Of a stretch of 64,000 bases of DNA, positions 9,305 through 16,300 are shown piece by piece (the first letter of the stretch is position 1; every line of letters begins with the position of its first letter). The notes under the pieces were generated by a model that saw nothing but the letters and a program-made list of their open reading frames with translations, was not told the origin of the DNA and did no database searches. Source of the stretch: Glaciecola sp964195425 (GTDB lineage: Bacteria > Pseudomonadota > Gammaproteobacteria > Enterobacterales > Alteromonadaceae). Location: contig CAXMOM010000019.1 in NCBI GenBank assembly GCA_964195425.1, forward strand, positions 62,001-126,000, read 5' to 3'. A program made the translations under genes and the position numbers.

Positions 9305-10444
9305 CTAATTAGCTACAATGCAAGAACGCGTACTAAAAGCGAACCCTGTTGGCGCATTCTCGTCTTGTTTAACAACTAAAATATCATTTTCACTAATGTA
9401 AACAACACGCTCGTTGGGTTCTTTTTGACAATGTGAATATTCAAATGCTTCATAGTTATACACAAATGATGCAATTAACTTGTCGAGAAAATAGATTTCG
9501 GTAGATTCTTCATTTTCCTGTTCTAATTCAGCCTTGTCTTGTTCTGTACTAAGGGCGTCTTCATTCTCTACCGGCCCTCTTTGTGCTAGGTTTTGCTCTA
9601 TAATATTATCAGACTTTTCCAGTAGCTTTTGTTTAGCTATTAGTAAATCCTTGCGTTCTTGGTCACTTAAGATATCTTTTTGAAGTTCAATTTCTATTAT
9701 ATTTAAACCCACTTTAGTGACTTGTTCCTCAACGATACCTCCTGAGTTGTCAGAAACGCTGTAACCCGGAATACGCGGAAGATTGAGTTGTTCACCATAC
9801 CAAGCAAGTGAATTAAGCACCGTCATAGAAACAGGCACTAATAGTATTAAGCGCACAACAATAAAGGTCTTTGGAAAAGCTTCTTTAGGCTTTGTGTTTC
9901 TGGGTATAATCCGGGCTAATACGAATAGCCCTCGAATTAAACGTAGTATTTGCATTAAGCCAAAAATAACTATCATGGCTACTACACTCACTACCATTAG
10001 CCATAAGGGCAGTACTAAGAGAGTCGTTACTCCTAGAGTATGATAGAGTTGAGTGGGGTCAGCAGTTATAACAATGTTGACTTTTTGCGATGCGACGGCG
10101 ATTGTGAAATTAGCAATAGCGGCATATAAAACTAATAAAATCAGTCTGCCGAATGTTGACTCCCACACTTTTATAAATATAGCCCAGAGTTCTCGAGCCA
10201 TGCCAAAAAAGGCAAGAACGCCAACAACCCATATTGCAGTGGTTGGTTCTTGTAAGTCGCCCTCAACAACAAAAAATAAGATAAATGCGACTAAATAGAT
10301 AATTTGATTAGTATGCAGTTGTGCCCAGCGCTCTCCTAAACCTGAACGCCACCCTTTCATCTTTCCAACTAATGTCTGTCTAATGGGAAATTCAGCATCT
10401 TGTTGTCCAGACGGCAGGGTTTGTTCTTGCAGTTCTTCTGACAT
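9305..10444 (-). CDS. Unrecognised multi-pass membrane protein
   Basis: A 379-residue protein I do not recognise. Five or six hydrophobic segments occupy about residues 46-61, 68-86, 100-118, 136-170 (long enough for one or two passes) and 197-218. A hydrophilic, acidic domain of about 160 residues follows, with a Glu-rich stretch near 275-310 and two Cys (SHCQKEP and STRSCIVAN) that could pair if it is periplasmic. The layout suggests an inner-membrane anchor with a soluble C-terminal domain. It is alone on its strand and convergent with the methyltransferase gene. Confidence 0.7.
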   Translation of the reverse strand: MSEELQEQTLPSGQQDAEFPIRQTLVGKMKGWRSGLGERWAQLHTNQIIYLVAFILFFVVEGDLQEPTTAIWVVGVLAFFGMARELWAIFIKVWESTFGRLILLVLYAAIANFTIAVASQKVNIVITADPTQLYHTLGVTTLLVLPLWLMVVSVVAMIVIFGLMQILRLIRGLFVLARIIPRNTKPKEAFPKTFIVVRLILLVPVSMTVLNSLAWYGEQLNLPRIPGYSVSDNSGGIVEEQVTKVGLNIIEIELQKDILSDQERKDLLIAKQKLLEKSDNIIEQNLAQRGPVENEDALSTEQDKAELEQENEESTEIYFLDKLIASFVYNYEAFEYSHCQKEPNERVVYISENDILVVKQDENAPTGFAFSTRSCIVAN

Positions 10445-10518
10445 AACAACGGCTTCCTATTTTATCTCTTAATTGTTCAAACGTACTTAGTATGTCCAAG
10501 GTGATAACCACCCACGAA

Positions 10519-10611
10519 CTAAGTTTTAACGTACTGACTTCTACTTAAATATGCAATAGCTATTGCCGCCAAAACAACACAAAAGCCTAATAACTTATTG
10601 AAAAGATGCAT
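10519..10611 (-). CDS. Possible 30-residue single-span membrane peptide
   Basis: A minus-strand reading frame starting at the ATG complementary to 10609-10611 encodes MHLFNKLLGFCVVLAAIAIA followed by YLSRSQYVKT and a TAG stop. It is one hydrophobic helix with a basic C-terminal tail, a typical small membrane protein. No strong ribosome binding site is visible and 30 codons can arise by chance, so this is tentative. The rest of the 349-bp gap (10445-10793) shows nothing else except the leader of the gene at 10794. Confidence 0.3.
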   Translation of the reverse strand: MHLFNKLLGFCVVLAAIAIAYLSRSQYVKT

Positions 10612-10793
10612 TATCACTAGGTAATTATAAATATTTAATGTGAGGATGTTTCTTCTTTGACTGCGGATTCTCAGGCCTTGTCTTTTATATTGTTGCTTTG
10701 TACTGTTGGCGAATAAATTTTATGCGTCATGTGCAATACACTATGGTTTACTCTATTAACTTGGATCGAGGATTATAAAAAAGGATGTAGACA

Positions 10794-11087
10794 ATGATTA
10801 TAATTACTGGCGATTTGTTGATAAAAGACGGCAGCATGCAGAAGGCTATGCAAACCTGCCAAAAACATGTTGCACATTCGCGCACCGAACCAGGCTATGT
10901 AAGTCATGGCGTGTATCAGGACCCTGAAGACTCCCTACGTTTATTTTTTTATGAACAGTGGGAAAACAAAGCGGCCATTGATGCCCATTTTGGTTTACCT
11001 AGTTCTCAAGCGTTTGTTGTTACGGTAAAAGCTTTAGTTTCCGATCCACCAAATTTACATATTTTTAATGCCGAGCAAATTAAATAA
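10794..11087 (+). CDS. Putative quinol monooxygenase (ABM domain, YgiN-like)
   Basis: A 97-residue protein of the antibiotic-biosynthesis-monooxygenase family, small dimeric ferredoxin-like proteins acting on quinols or other aromatics without cofactors. Family features are the early GDLLIKDGSMQKAMQ helix, SRTEPGYVSHGVYQDPED, and FYEQWENKAAIDAHF. An AAAGGATG ribosome binding site precedes the ATG. The physiological substrate cannot be told from sequence. Confidence 0.8.
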   Translation: MIIITGDLLIKDGSMQKAMQTCQKHVAHSRTEPGYVSHGVYQDPEDSLRLFFYEQWENKAAIDAHFGLPSSQAFVVTVKALVSDPPNLHIFNAEQIK

Positions 11088-11135
11088 TTAGTCATCTAAA
11101 CCTTCTGAATGTTTTTGGTGACATAAACTAAAGAA

Positions 11136-11155
11136 GAGTTGCGCGCCCGCAACTC
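11136..11155. other. GC-rich hairpin between the ABM gene and the DUF4097-like pseudogene
   Basis: GAGTTGCG and CGCAACTC form a perfect 8-bp stem with loop CGCC. No U-run follows on either strand, so it is not a standard intrinsic terminator; it may still slow transcription or be part of the pseudogene's old leader. Confidence 0.4.
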
Positions 11156-11175
11156 AAACTAGAAAGGATCTAGCC

Positions 11176-11553
11176 GTGAAGAAATCGATTATTGTATGTT
11201 TAATAGTATCTACTGCATTTATAAGTGAAGGAATTCTCGCCGATGGTTGGCGCGGAGCAAAGTTAAATAAATAAGTGCAGTTGGCTTTAGCCTATGATGG
11301 AATTGTTGCGCTAAGCATCGATGTCGATGCTGGTGATTTAAGGATAAGGGGTAAGGAAGGTCAGTCAGATATTACCGTTGTTGCTAAAGTGTTTGGTGAA
11401 GAATTGAGTATTGTATTGAACAACGTCGCAGGCTTAATAAGTATTGAAGACTGCTCGAGAGATCTCGTAGGCATAGATTTAAGAGGTGATGTAACAATCA
11501 CTGATGGTTCTGGTGATGTTAATTTACAGAATATTGAAAGGAATATGAAGTAG
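11176..11553 (+). pseudogene. DUF4097-like exported protein, broken by an in-frame stop
   Basis: A GTG at 11176, behind AAGGATC, opens a signal-peptide frame (MKKSIIVCLIVSTAFISEGI and on to LADGWRGAKLNK). It stops at TAA 11272-11274 and continues in the same frame with a further 92 codons to 11553. The downstream part reads IVALSIDVDAGDLRIRGKEG, typical of DUF4097-type beta-helix proteins (LDIDVDAGDLKI repeats). The body is also shorter than usual, so an internal deletion is likely. The codon right after the stop is GTG, so translational restart is possible, but the restarted product would lack a signal peptide. The DUF4097 assignment is by pattern recognition. Confidence 0.7.
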
Positions 11554-11668
11554 CCATAACTGAAATTGGGGCTTAGCCCAACATTTATTCACACTGTCTA
11601 TTATTTGACCAAAACCGATGGTTACTTTATTGTGTTACAGCCGATCCGCTTTACATAATTGAGCTCAA

Positions 11669-12307
11669 ATGAATAAGTCTCAATCGTCTCGAAGAAATTT
11701 CATGTACTTAGGAGCGGCTGCTGCGGTTAGCAGTGCTTTACCTAGTTCGGCTAATGAATCTAGATTAACACCCACTGCTAAACAGGTTGAGGGACCTTTC
11801 TTTCCTACTCATAGTCAGATTGACAAAGACGCCGATATGACGAACGTTTCGGGTGGGGCGGGTAATGCCGCTGGAGAACCATTGTTAGTGTCTGGTCGAA
11901 TAGTGGATACATCAGGCAAACCGGTAGCAAATTCCATCATAGATATATGGCAGGCCGATAGAAATGGGCGTTACCTGCATGAAGATGCCCCAGAATCATC
12001 CCCCTTAGGTAATAATTTTCAATATTGGGCAAAAATCAAATCAGGCCCTGACGGTTCTTACAGCGTTAAGACCATTAAACCCGCTAAATATAATGTGCAA
12101 GACGATTGGGATCGACCTCCCCACATACATTTTCGCGTTGCTAAAAAGGGTATGCGTGAACTAACTACGCAGATGTATTTTGCCAATGAAGCGTTAAATG
12201 AAACAGATATCTTGTATTTGGAAGCGTCAGTAGAAGAACGAGCGAGTATTACTGTTGAAATAAACGATGGTAAATCAAATTTTGAGATAGTTTTAGCCAC
12301 TGTTTAA
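11669..12307 (+). CDS. Tat-exported intradiol ring-cleavage dioxygenase-like protein
   Basis: A 212-residue protein with a twin-arginine signal (SRRNFMYLGAAAA, residues 7-19) followed by an intradiol dioxygenase domain like the protocatechuate 3,4-dioxygenase beta chain. Likely Fe(III) ligands are Tyr102 (NGRY), Tyr141 (AKYN) and the pair His152/His154 (PHIHF), with Arg149 just before them, so the active site looks complete. Export folded with iron via Tat fits the signal. No aromatic-degradation genes are adjacent, so the substrate is open. The start region has no strong ribosome binding site. Confidence 0.82.
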   Translation: MNKSQSSRRNFMYLGAAAAVSSALPSSANESRLTPTAKQVEGPFFPTHSQIDKDADMTNVSGGAGNAAGEPLLVSGRIVDTSGKPVANSIIDIWQADRNGRYLHEDAPESSPLGNNFQYWAKIKSGPDGSYSVKTIKPAKYNVQDDWDRPPHIHFRVAKKGMRELTTQMYFANEALNETDILYLEASVEERASITVEINDGKSNFEIVLATV

Positions 12308-12373
12308 ATATGACCGAACATTAAAGATGGCGACTAATTACATGTACTCAAATTTGCCTAAACTTATCATATG

Positions 12374-13264
12374 CTACTTAGTTCGTTTTAGGGCAGAATG
12401 CTCAGGGATCTTGCGCGTTTCAAACCAAAGATTGAGGTAGTTGCCCGCAAAAATGATGATGGCACCAGTGAAAACCCAAATATCGATGGCCTCGTTATAA
12501 ATAATCATTGCAGCAACCGCGACGAGCGGCAGGCGGACAAAATCAAGCGGCGCCACGACTGTAGCGGGTGCTATGGTCAGTGCCTTGGTAATACAAAAAT
12601 GTGCCAACAACCCGCAACAGGCAACTAGTCCTAGCAGGGGCATTTCAGCTGCATTGGGCAGGGCGATATCTCCATCGTATCCCGCCGAAATCAAACCAAA
12701 AATTAGTTGCAGAGCAGAAAGATAGAGCATGATTGCCGCAATGCTCTCGGTTTGAGTAAGACGCTTGGTGAATACATATGTTAGCCCAAAGAAAATGGCA
12801 CAAGACGCTGCAGCTAAAACACCCATGTTAAGGCCTCTTATATCGGGGCGTGCCACAATCAGAATACCAATGAATCCCATTAATGCGGCGATAACGCGTA
12901 TCAATGTTAGGCGTTCCCCCAATAGAAACGGCGACAGTAGAATAACCCATAGCGGCGAGGTGAATTCAAGTGCAAAAACCTGCGCTAGGGGGATCACTGT
13001 CAATGCATAAAACCACAGGTTCTGGCCGGTGAAATGAAATACATTACGAATGAGGTGAGTGCGCCACGCACCAACTCCAATATGGCGATACGTCCCCGTA
13101 GCATAGATTATTGCCAGTACGATCACCAAGGCTATAGCCGAACGATACAACATGATCTCGAAGGTATCAAAATTTGCACTTAGCTCACGTCCTGCAATTG
13201 CCATGGTAGTGAAGCTGAATATCGCACCTAGCATCCACAAGGCGGCTCGCAAGGAAGGATTCAT
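12374..13264 (-). CDS. EamA/DMT-family transporter
   Basis: A 296-residue inner-membrane protein with about ten hydrophobic helices in two five-helix EamA halves. Family features are the early RAALWMLGAIFSFTTMAIAG, EFTSPLWVILLSPFLLGERL at the end of the first half, and APLDFVRLPLVAVAAMIIYN near the C-terminus. Members export metabolites or drugs; the substrate is unknown. The stretch looks richer in G and C than its neighbours by eye, which could mean horizontal gain. It stands alone on the minus strand, with an inverted repeat at 13317-13342 before its start. Confidence 0.88.
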   Translation of the reverse strand: MNPSLRAALWMLGAIFSFTTMAIAGRELSANFDTFEIMLYRSAIALVIVLAIIYATGTYRHIGVGAWRTHLIRNVFHFTGQNLWFYALTVIPLAQVFALEFTSPLWVILLSPFLLGERLTLIRVIAALMGFIGILIVARPDIRGLNMGVLAAASCAIFFGLTYVFTKRLTQTESIAAIMLYLSALQLIFGLISAGYDGDIALPNAAEMPLLGLVACCGLLAHFCITKALTIAPATVVAPLDFVRLPLVAVAAMIIYNEAIDIWVFTGAIIIFAGNYLNLWFETRKIPEHSALKRTK

Positions 13265-13316
13265 TGCATCTTAGCAGTCAAAGTCATTCCAATAGCTTCC
13301 TATAATTGTTTCTCAA

Positions 13317-13342
13317 TGTTTAATAATAAGCTTTATTAAACA
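13317..13342. promoter_or_regulatory. Perfect 10-bp inverted repeat upstream of the EamA gene
   Basis: TGTTTAATAA (13317-13326) and TTATTAAACA (13333-13342) are exact reverse complements around the 6-base spacer TAAGCT. The site is about 53 bp before the transporter start, where a dimeric regulator could act. No regulator gene is adjacent. Confidence 0.45.
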
Positions 13343-13426
13343 GACCAGTGATATTACGTTTTGCTCTTAAGCTGCTTATCTTACCTAAACTTACCATATC
13401 CAATTAAAATATAGAGAACTTCATTG

Positions 13427-13477
13427 AATGTGGTTAATCTTTCACTAGGAAATAAAATGGTTTAACAATGTGGTTAA
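13427..13477. repeat. Direct repeat pair upstream of the first DUF3718 gene
   Basis: AATGTGGTTAA occurs at 13427-13437 and again at 13467-13477, exactly 40 bp apart (about four helical turns), with a related ATGGTTTAAC between them. Helical phasing suggests a regulator binding site. The rest of the 410-bp gap 13265-13674 is AT-rich and shows no coding frame I can support. Confidence 0.35.
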
Positions 13478-13674
13478 AAAAACTACATTTTAGTCAATAT
13501 GATACCTTTAATGCTAGGGAATTATTCTAATACCTTAAGTATAATTCAACTAATTTTATTAAGCTGTTGAAATATAGCTAAAAAATAATATTGGCATTCT
13601 CATTGCTAAATGTTTATTAAGCCGGTTTAAAATAAGTTAAACATGCTAACTACTTAACATCAAGGAATAAGAAA

Positions 13675-13932
13675 ATGAAATTATTAACTAAAATTACGGT
13701 AATCAGCGTTCTAACATTCAGTGTATTGGGTATTGTCAACGCAGCGCCAGTATTAGTGCCTACAGATAACTATGTTACATCAAAATTATGCGTAGCAGCA
13801 GCGCAAGGTAACAAGGTTAAATTAGCAAGAGAAATCAAAAACGCGCATCTATCTAAAGACTTTGTTATCAAAAATGTTAAGTGTAATGATCTTAGCTTCA
13901 CAGCATTTGTTGATCAATACGCGACAAAATAA
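13675..13932 (+). CDS. Small exported DUF3718 protein
   Basis: An 85-residue protein with a Sec signal peptide (about residues 1-23, ending VNAA). The mature part has the DUF3718 pattern: TSKLCVAAAQGNKVKLAREI, then a second Cys in VIKNVKCNDLSF and a terminal FVDQYATK. The two Cys could form a disulfide in the periplasm. The function of the family is unknown. AAGGAA precedes the ATG at a usable distance. A related protein is encoded at 20724-21131. Confidence 0.85.
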   Translation: MKLLTKITVISVLTFSVLGIVNAAPVLVPTDNYVTSKLCVAAAQGNKVKLAREIKNAHLSKDFVIKNVKCNDLSFTAFVDQYATK

Positions 13933-13960
13933 TGAAGTTGATAACAACATAACTAACGGT

Positions 13961-13990
13961 AACGCGGCGATTTTTTCGCCGCGTTATTTT
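13961..13990 (+). terminator. Intrinsic terminator after the DUF3718 gene
   Basis: AACGCGGCGA pairs exactly with TCGCCGCGTT across a T-rich loop and is followed by ATTTT. It should end the transcript of the small upstream gene. Confidence 0.85.
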
Positions 13991-14031
13991 CATTAAGTAA
14001 GCAAGGAAGTTTTATTACAGTAAGGATAACT

Positions 14032-16173
14032 ATGAGTTTTCTATCAGCGCACTCTGCGTTCTTCAAAATCTTCGTTACAATTTTATTCAGCCTATCGCTT
14101 TTTGCTTGCGGTGGTGGCGCAGGCCAAGAGCCCGTATCTTCTCCTCCCCCTCCTTCAAATGAAATTACTAAGGTGCCATTGAATCTAATGAGCCAAGCCT
14201 ATGTCCGTGATCTAGACGGCAACGCCGAAAAGTTGGCCGGCACAATCGTCGTAAAAGCTCCTGCCGTTATTGATAATGCCAATGACCGTTCAGAGTCTGT
14301 ATGGGTTTATTGGGCTAATGAGCAAGGTGGTAAATTAGGCGATGCTTGGTTAAAAACTAAGACCAATACCATTTATACTATTATTATTCCAGAAGGCACC
14401 AACATACCAGCAGATGTGCACCAATTATTGCTGTACCCAAGCAATAAAGTAGGACAAGCTTTACAAGGAAAGCTGATTTCCTTTCATGATTTTGTTGGCA
14501 ATGCGGCACTGTCTGGACCTGGGGGGAATGAAATTGAAAATTGGTATTACGGTGATGACAGGGCAACAATTCCAATTCAACGCATAGATCAGCAAAATGG
14601 AACTTGCATTTTTGACAATGGTTTGGTCAGCGTAATCAATATGAACAATACTCGAGACGACCATTGGGATACGAGTTCAAGTAACGGTCTTCCTAACGAA
14701 GTTAACGACAATGCGTTTCCTGCTTATCAATTTCTATGTGATGAAAATCCAATCAATAATTCTGATGACGTTTCTGATGAATTTGGTGTCTGGACTTATT
14801 CAACACTTAATGATGCAATGTTCTACGGCACGATTGTGTACGATACTTTTCTAAAATATTTAGGCGAACCGCCATTCGAAGATAAAATTCGTTTGCGAGT
14901 TCACTATGGTTCTTTATCTGAAACTAGTGTTTATTGGGATGGTGCATATGCCAACTTCAGTGATGGATTTCTATCGTATTACTCAATGGCTTCTTTAGAT
15001 GTCATTGGGCATGAAGTAGGTCACGGAGTGTTGAACAGGATTTCGAATTTGAATAGTTTTGAACAGGAAATAAGCACCGATGCTCAAACTCTTCATGAGG
15101 CCTTTAGTGACATTGCGGGGATTATGGTTAAATATGAATTTACTGGCCATACCAATAATTGGATACATGGAGAAGAAGCTAAAGGTTGGGTTCGTAAGCT
15201 CGACCAAATTCAAACAGAATCAGGTGCTATCAAGAGCTTTCTGGATTACGACGCTGCCGGTGATAATTTTTATCGTCGCATAGGAATGATCACTTACCCA
15301 TTTTATTTATTGTCTCAACAGTGGGGAATAGAACCAGTATATAAGGTTTATTTAGGTGCTGCCAAAACGTGCTGGGTTGCAACGACAACACTTACTCAAG
15401 CGGCTGATTGTATTAAACAACAAGCAGCGCTTATGGAATTACCAGAAGCCGATGTGGTTGCCGCGTTTAAAGCAGTTAAAATTAAACTTTTTGACGATGG
15501 CGTACTAAGCTACTTTACTGCCGAACAATATAAATTACGGACCAAGTTCATTGACCGTAGTCAAAGTACTAACCAAGTTACACAGTGGTTATGGGATTTT
15601 GGTGATGGTCAAACATCGACTGAAGCTAGTCCTGAACATACTTATGCTGAAGCGGGTGATTATCAGGTTAAGTTAACGGTTACTGATCAATCAAATGATC
15701 AAGACAACTTTACGCTTCCTTTTTCGCTTACAAATGAATACTGCCCGATCAGAGACACCTTTGCAGCCGAAAACCTCATAAACACTGTTGTGATTGATGG
15801 AACAGATATTAATTTTTCGCAAACTCAATGGGATTATACCCAAGACATAATAACTTTGACTGACCCCAGCAATGTTCTAATTAATATATTAGGAGATACT
15901 CAAGCGACAGCAAAAACAACCAGATGGCGCATTTGGATTGACCTCAATAATAATGGTAATTTTGATGATGAAAGTGAAGAGCTTGTTGTAGATACCGATA
16001 TAGCCCAAGGACAGTCTTATGGGATAAATACGACGCTTGACTTGTCGACTCTACTCATCTCAGCATTCGATAATGGCGAGCCTAAATACATGAGAATTTA
16101 TGGTGACTCTAGTTCCTTTCCATCTTGTTATGCAGGTCTAGGAGAAGCATTTGATGTTAGAGTAGTTTGGTAG
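14032..16173 (+). CDS. Secreted thermolysin-like zinc metalloprotease lipoprotein with PKD and GEVED-like domains
   Basis: A 713-residue protein. An N-terminal signal with LFACGGG suggests lipidation at the Cys, followed by a Pro/Ser linker. The zinc site is HEVGH (His327, Glu328, His331) with a downstream HEAFSD (Glu356) as third ligand, the gluzincin pattern of M4 proteases. A PKD domain near residues 515-570 contains WLWDFGDGQTSTEASPEHTY. A GEVED-like domain near 630-700 contains WIDLNNNGNFDDESEEL. Such tails usually bind surfaces, polymers or calcium. The enzyme likely degrades protein outside the cell. AAGGA precedes the start. No dedicated secretion genes are nearby. Confidence 0.82.
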   Translation: MSFLSAHSAFFKIFVTILFSLSLFACGGGAGQEPVSSPPPPSNEITKVPLNLMSQAYVRDLDGNAEKLAGTIVVKAPAVIDNANDRSESVWVYWANEQGGKLGDAWLKTKTNTIYTIIIPEGTNIPADVHQLLLYPSNKVGQALQGKLISFHDFVGNAALSGPGGNEIENWYYGDDRATIPIQRIDQQNGTCIFDNGLVSVINMNNTRDDHWDTSSSNGLPNEVNDNAFPAYQFLCDENPINNSDDVSDEFGVWTYSTLNDAMFYGTIVYDTFLKYLGEPPFEDKIRLRVHYGSLSETSVYWDGAYANFSDGFLSYYSMASLDVIGHEVGHGVLNRISNLNSFEQEISTDAQTLHEAFSDIAGIMVKYEFTGHTNNWIHGEEAKGWVRKLDQIQTESGAIKSFLDYDAAGDNFYRRIGMITYPFYLLSQQWGIEPVYKVYLGAAKTCWVATTTLTQAADCIKQQAALMELPEADVVAAFKAVKIKLFDDGVLSYFTAEQYKLRTKFIDRSQSTNQVTQWLWDFGDGQTSTEASPEHTYAEAGDYQVKLTVTDQSNDQDNFTLPFSLTNEYCPIRDTFAAENLINTVVIDGTDINFSQTQWDYTQDIITLTDPSNVLINILGDTQATAKTTRWRIWIDLNNNGNFDDESEELVVDTDIAQGQSYGINTTLDLSTLLISAFDNGEPKYMRIYGDSSSFPSCYAGLGEAFDVRVVW

Positions 16174-16300
16174 TCATATAAGTCTAAGTTTCTAAAGTTG
16201 GGCAACTGCAGATATCAAGCTTAAGAAACAGATGTTGCCTTTATTGCCTCGCTTGTAACGCATTATAAATTTATTTGAACCCTTAATATAAAGTACTTAC

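Noticed and set aside
11136..11155. Hairpin as an intrinsic terminator
   Set aside because: No U-run on either strand.
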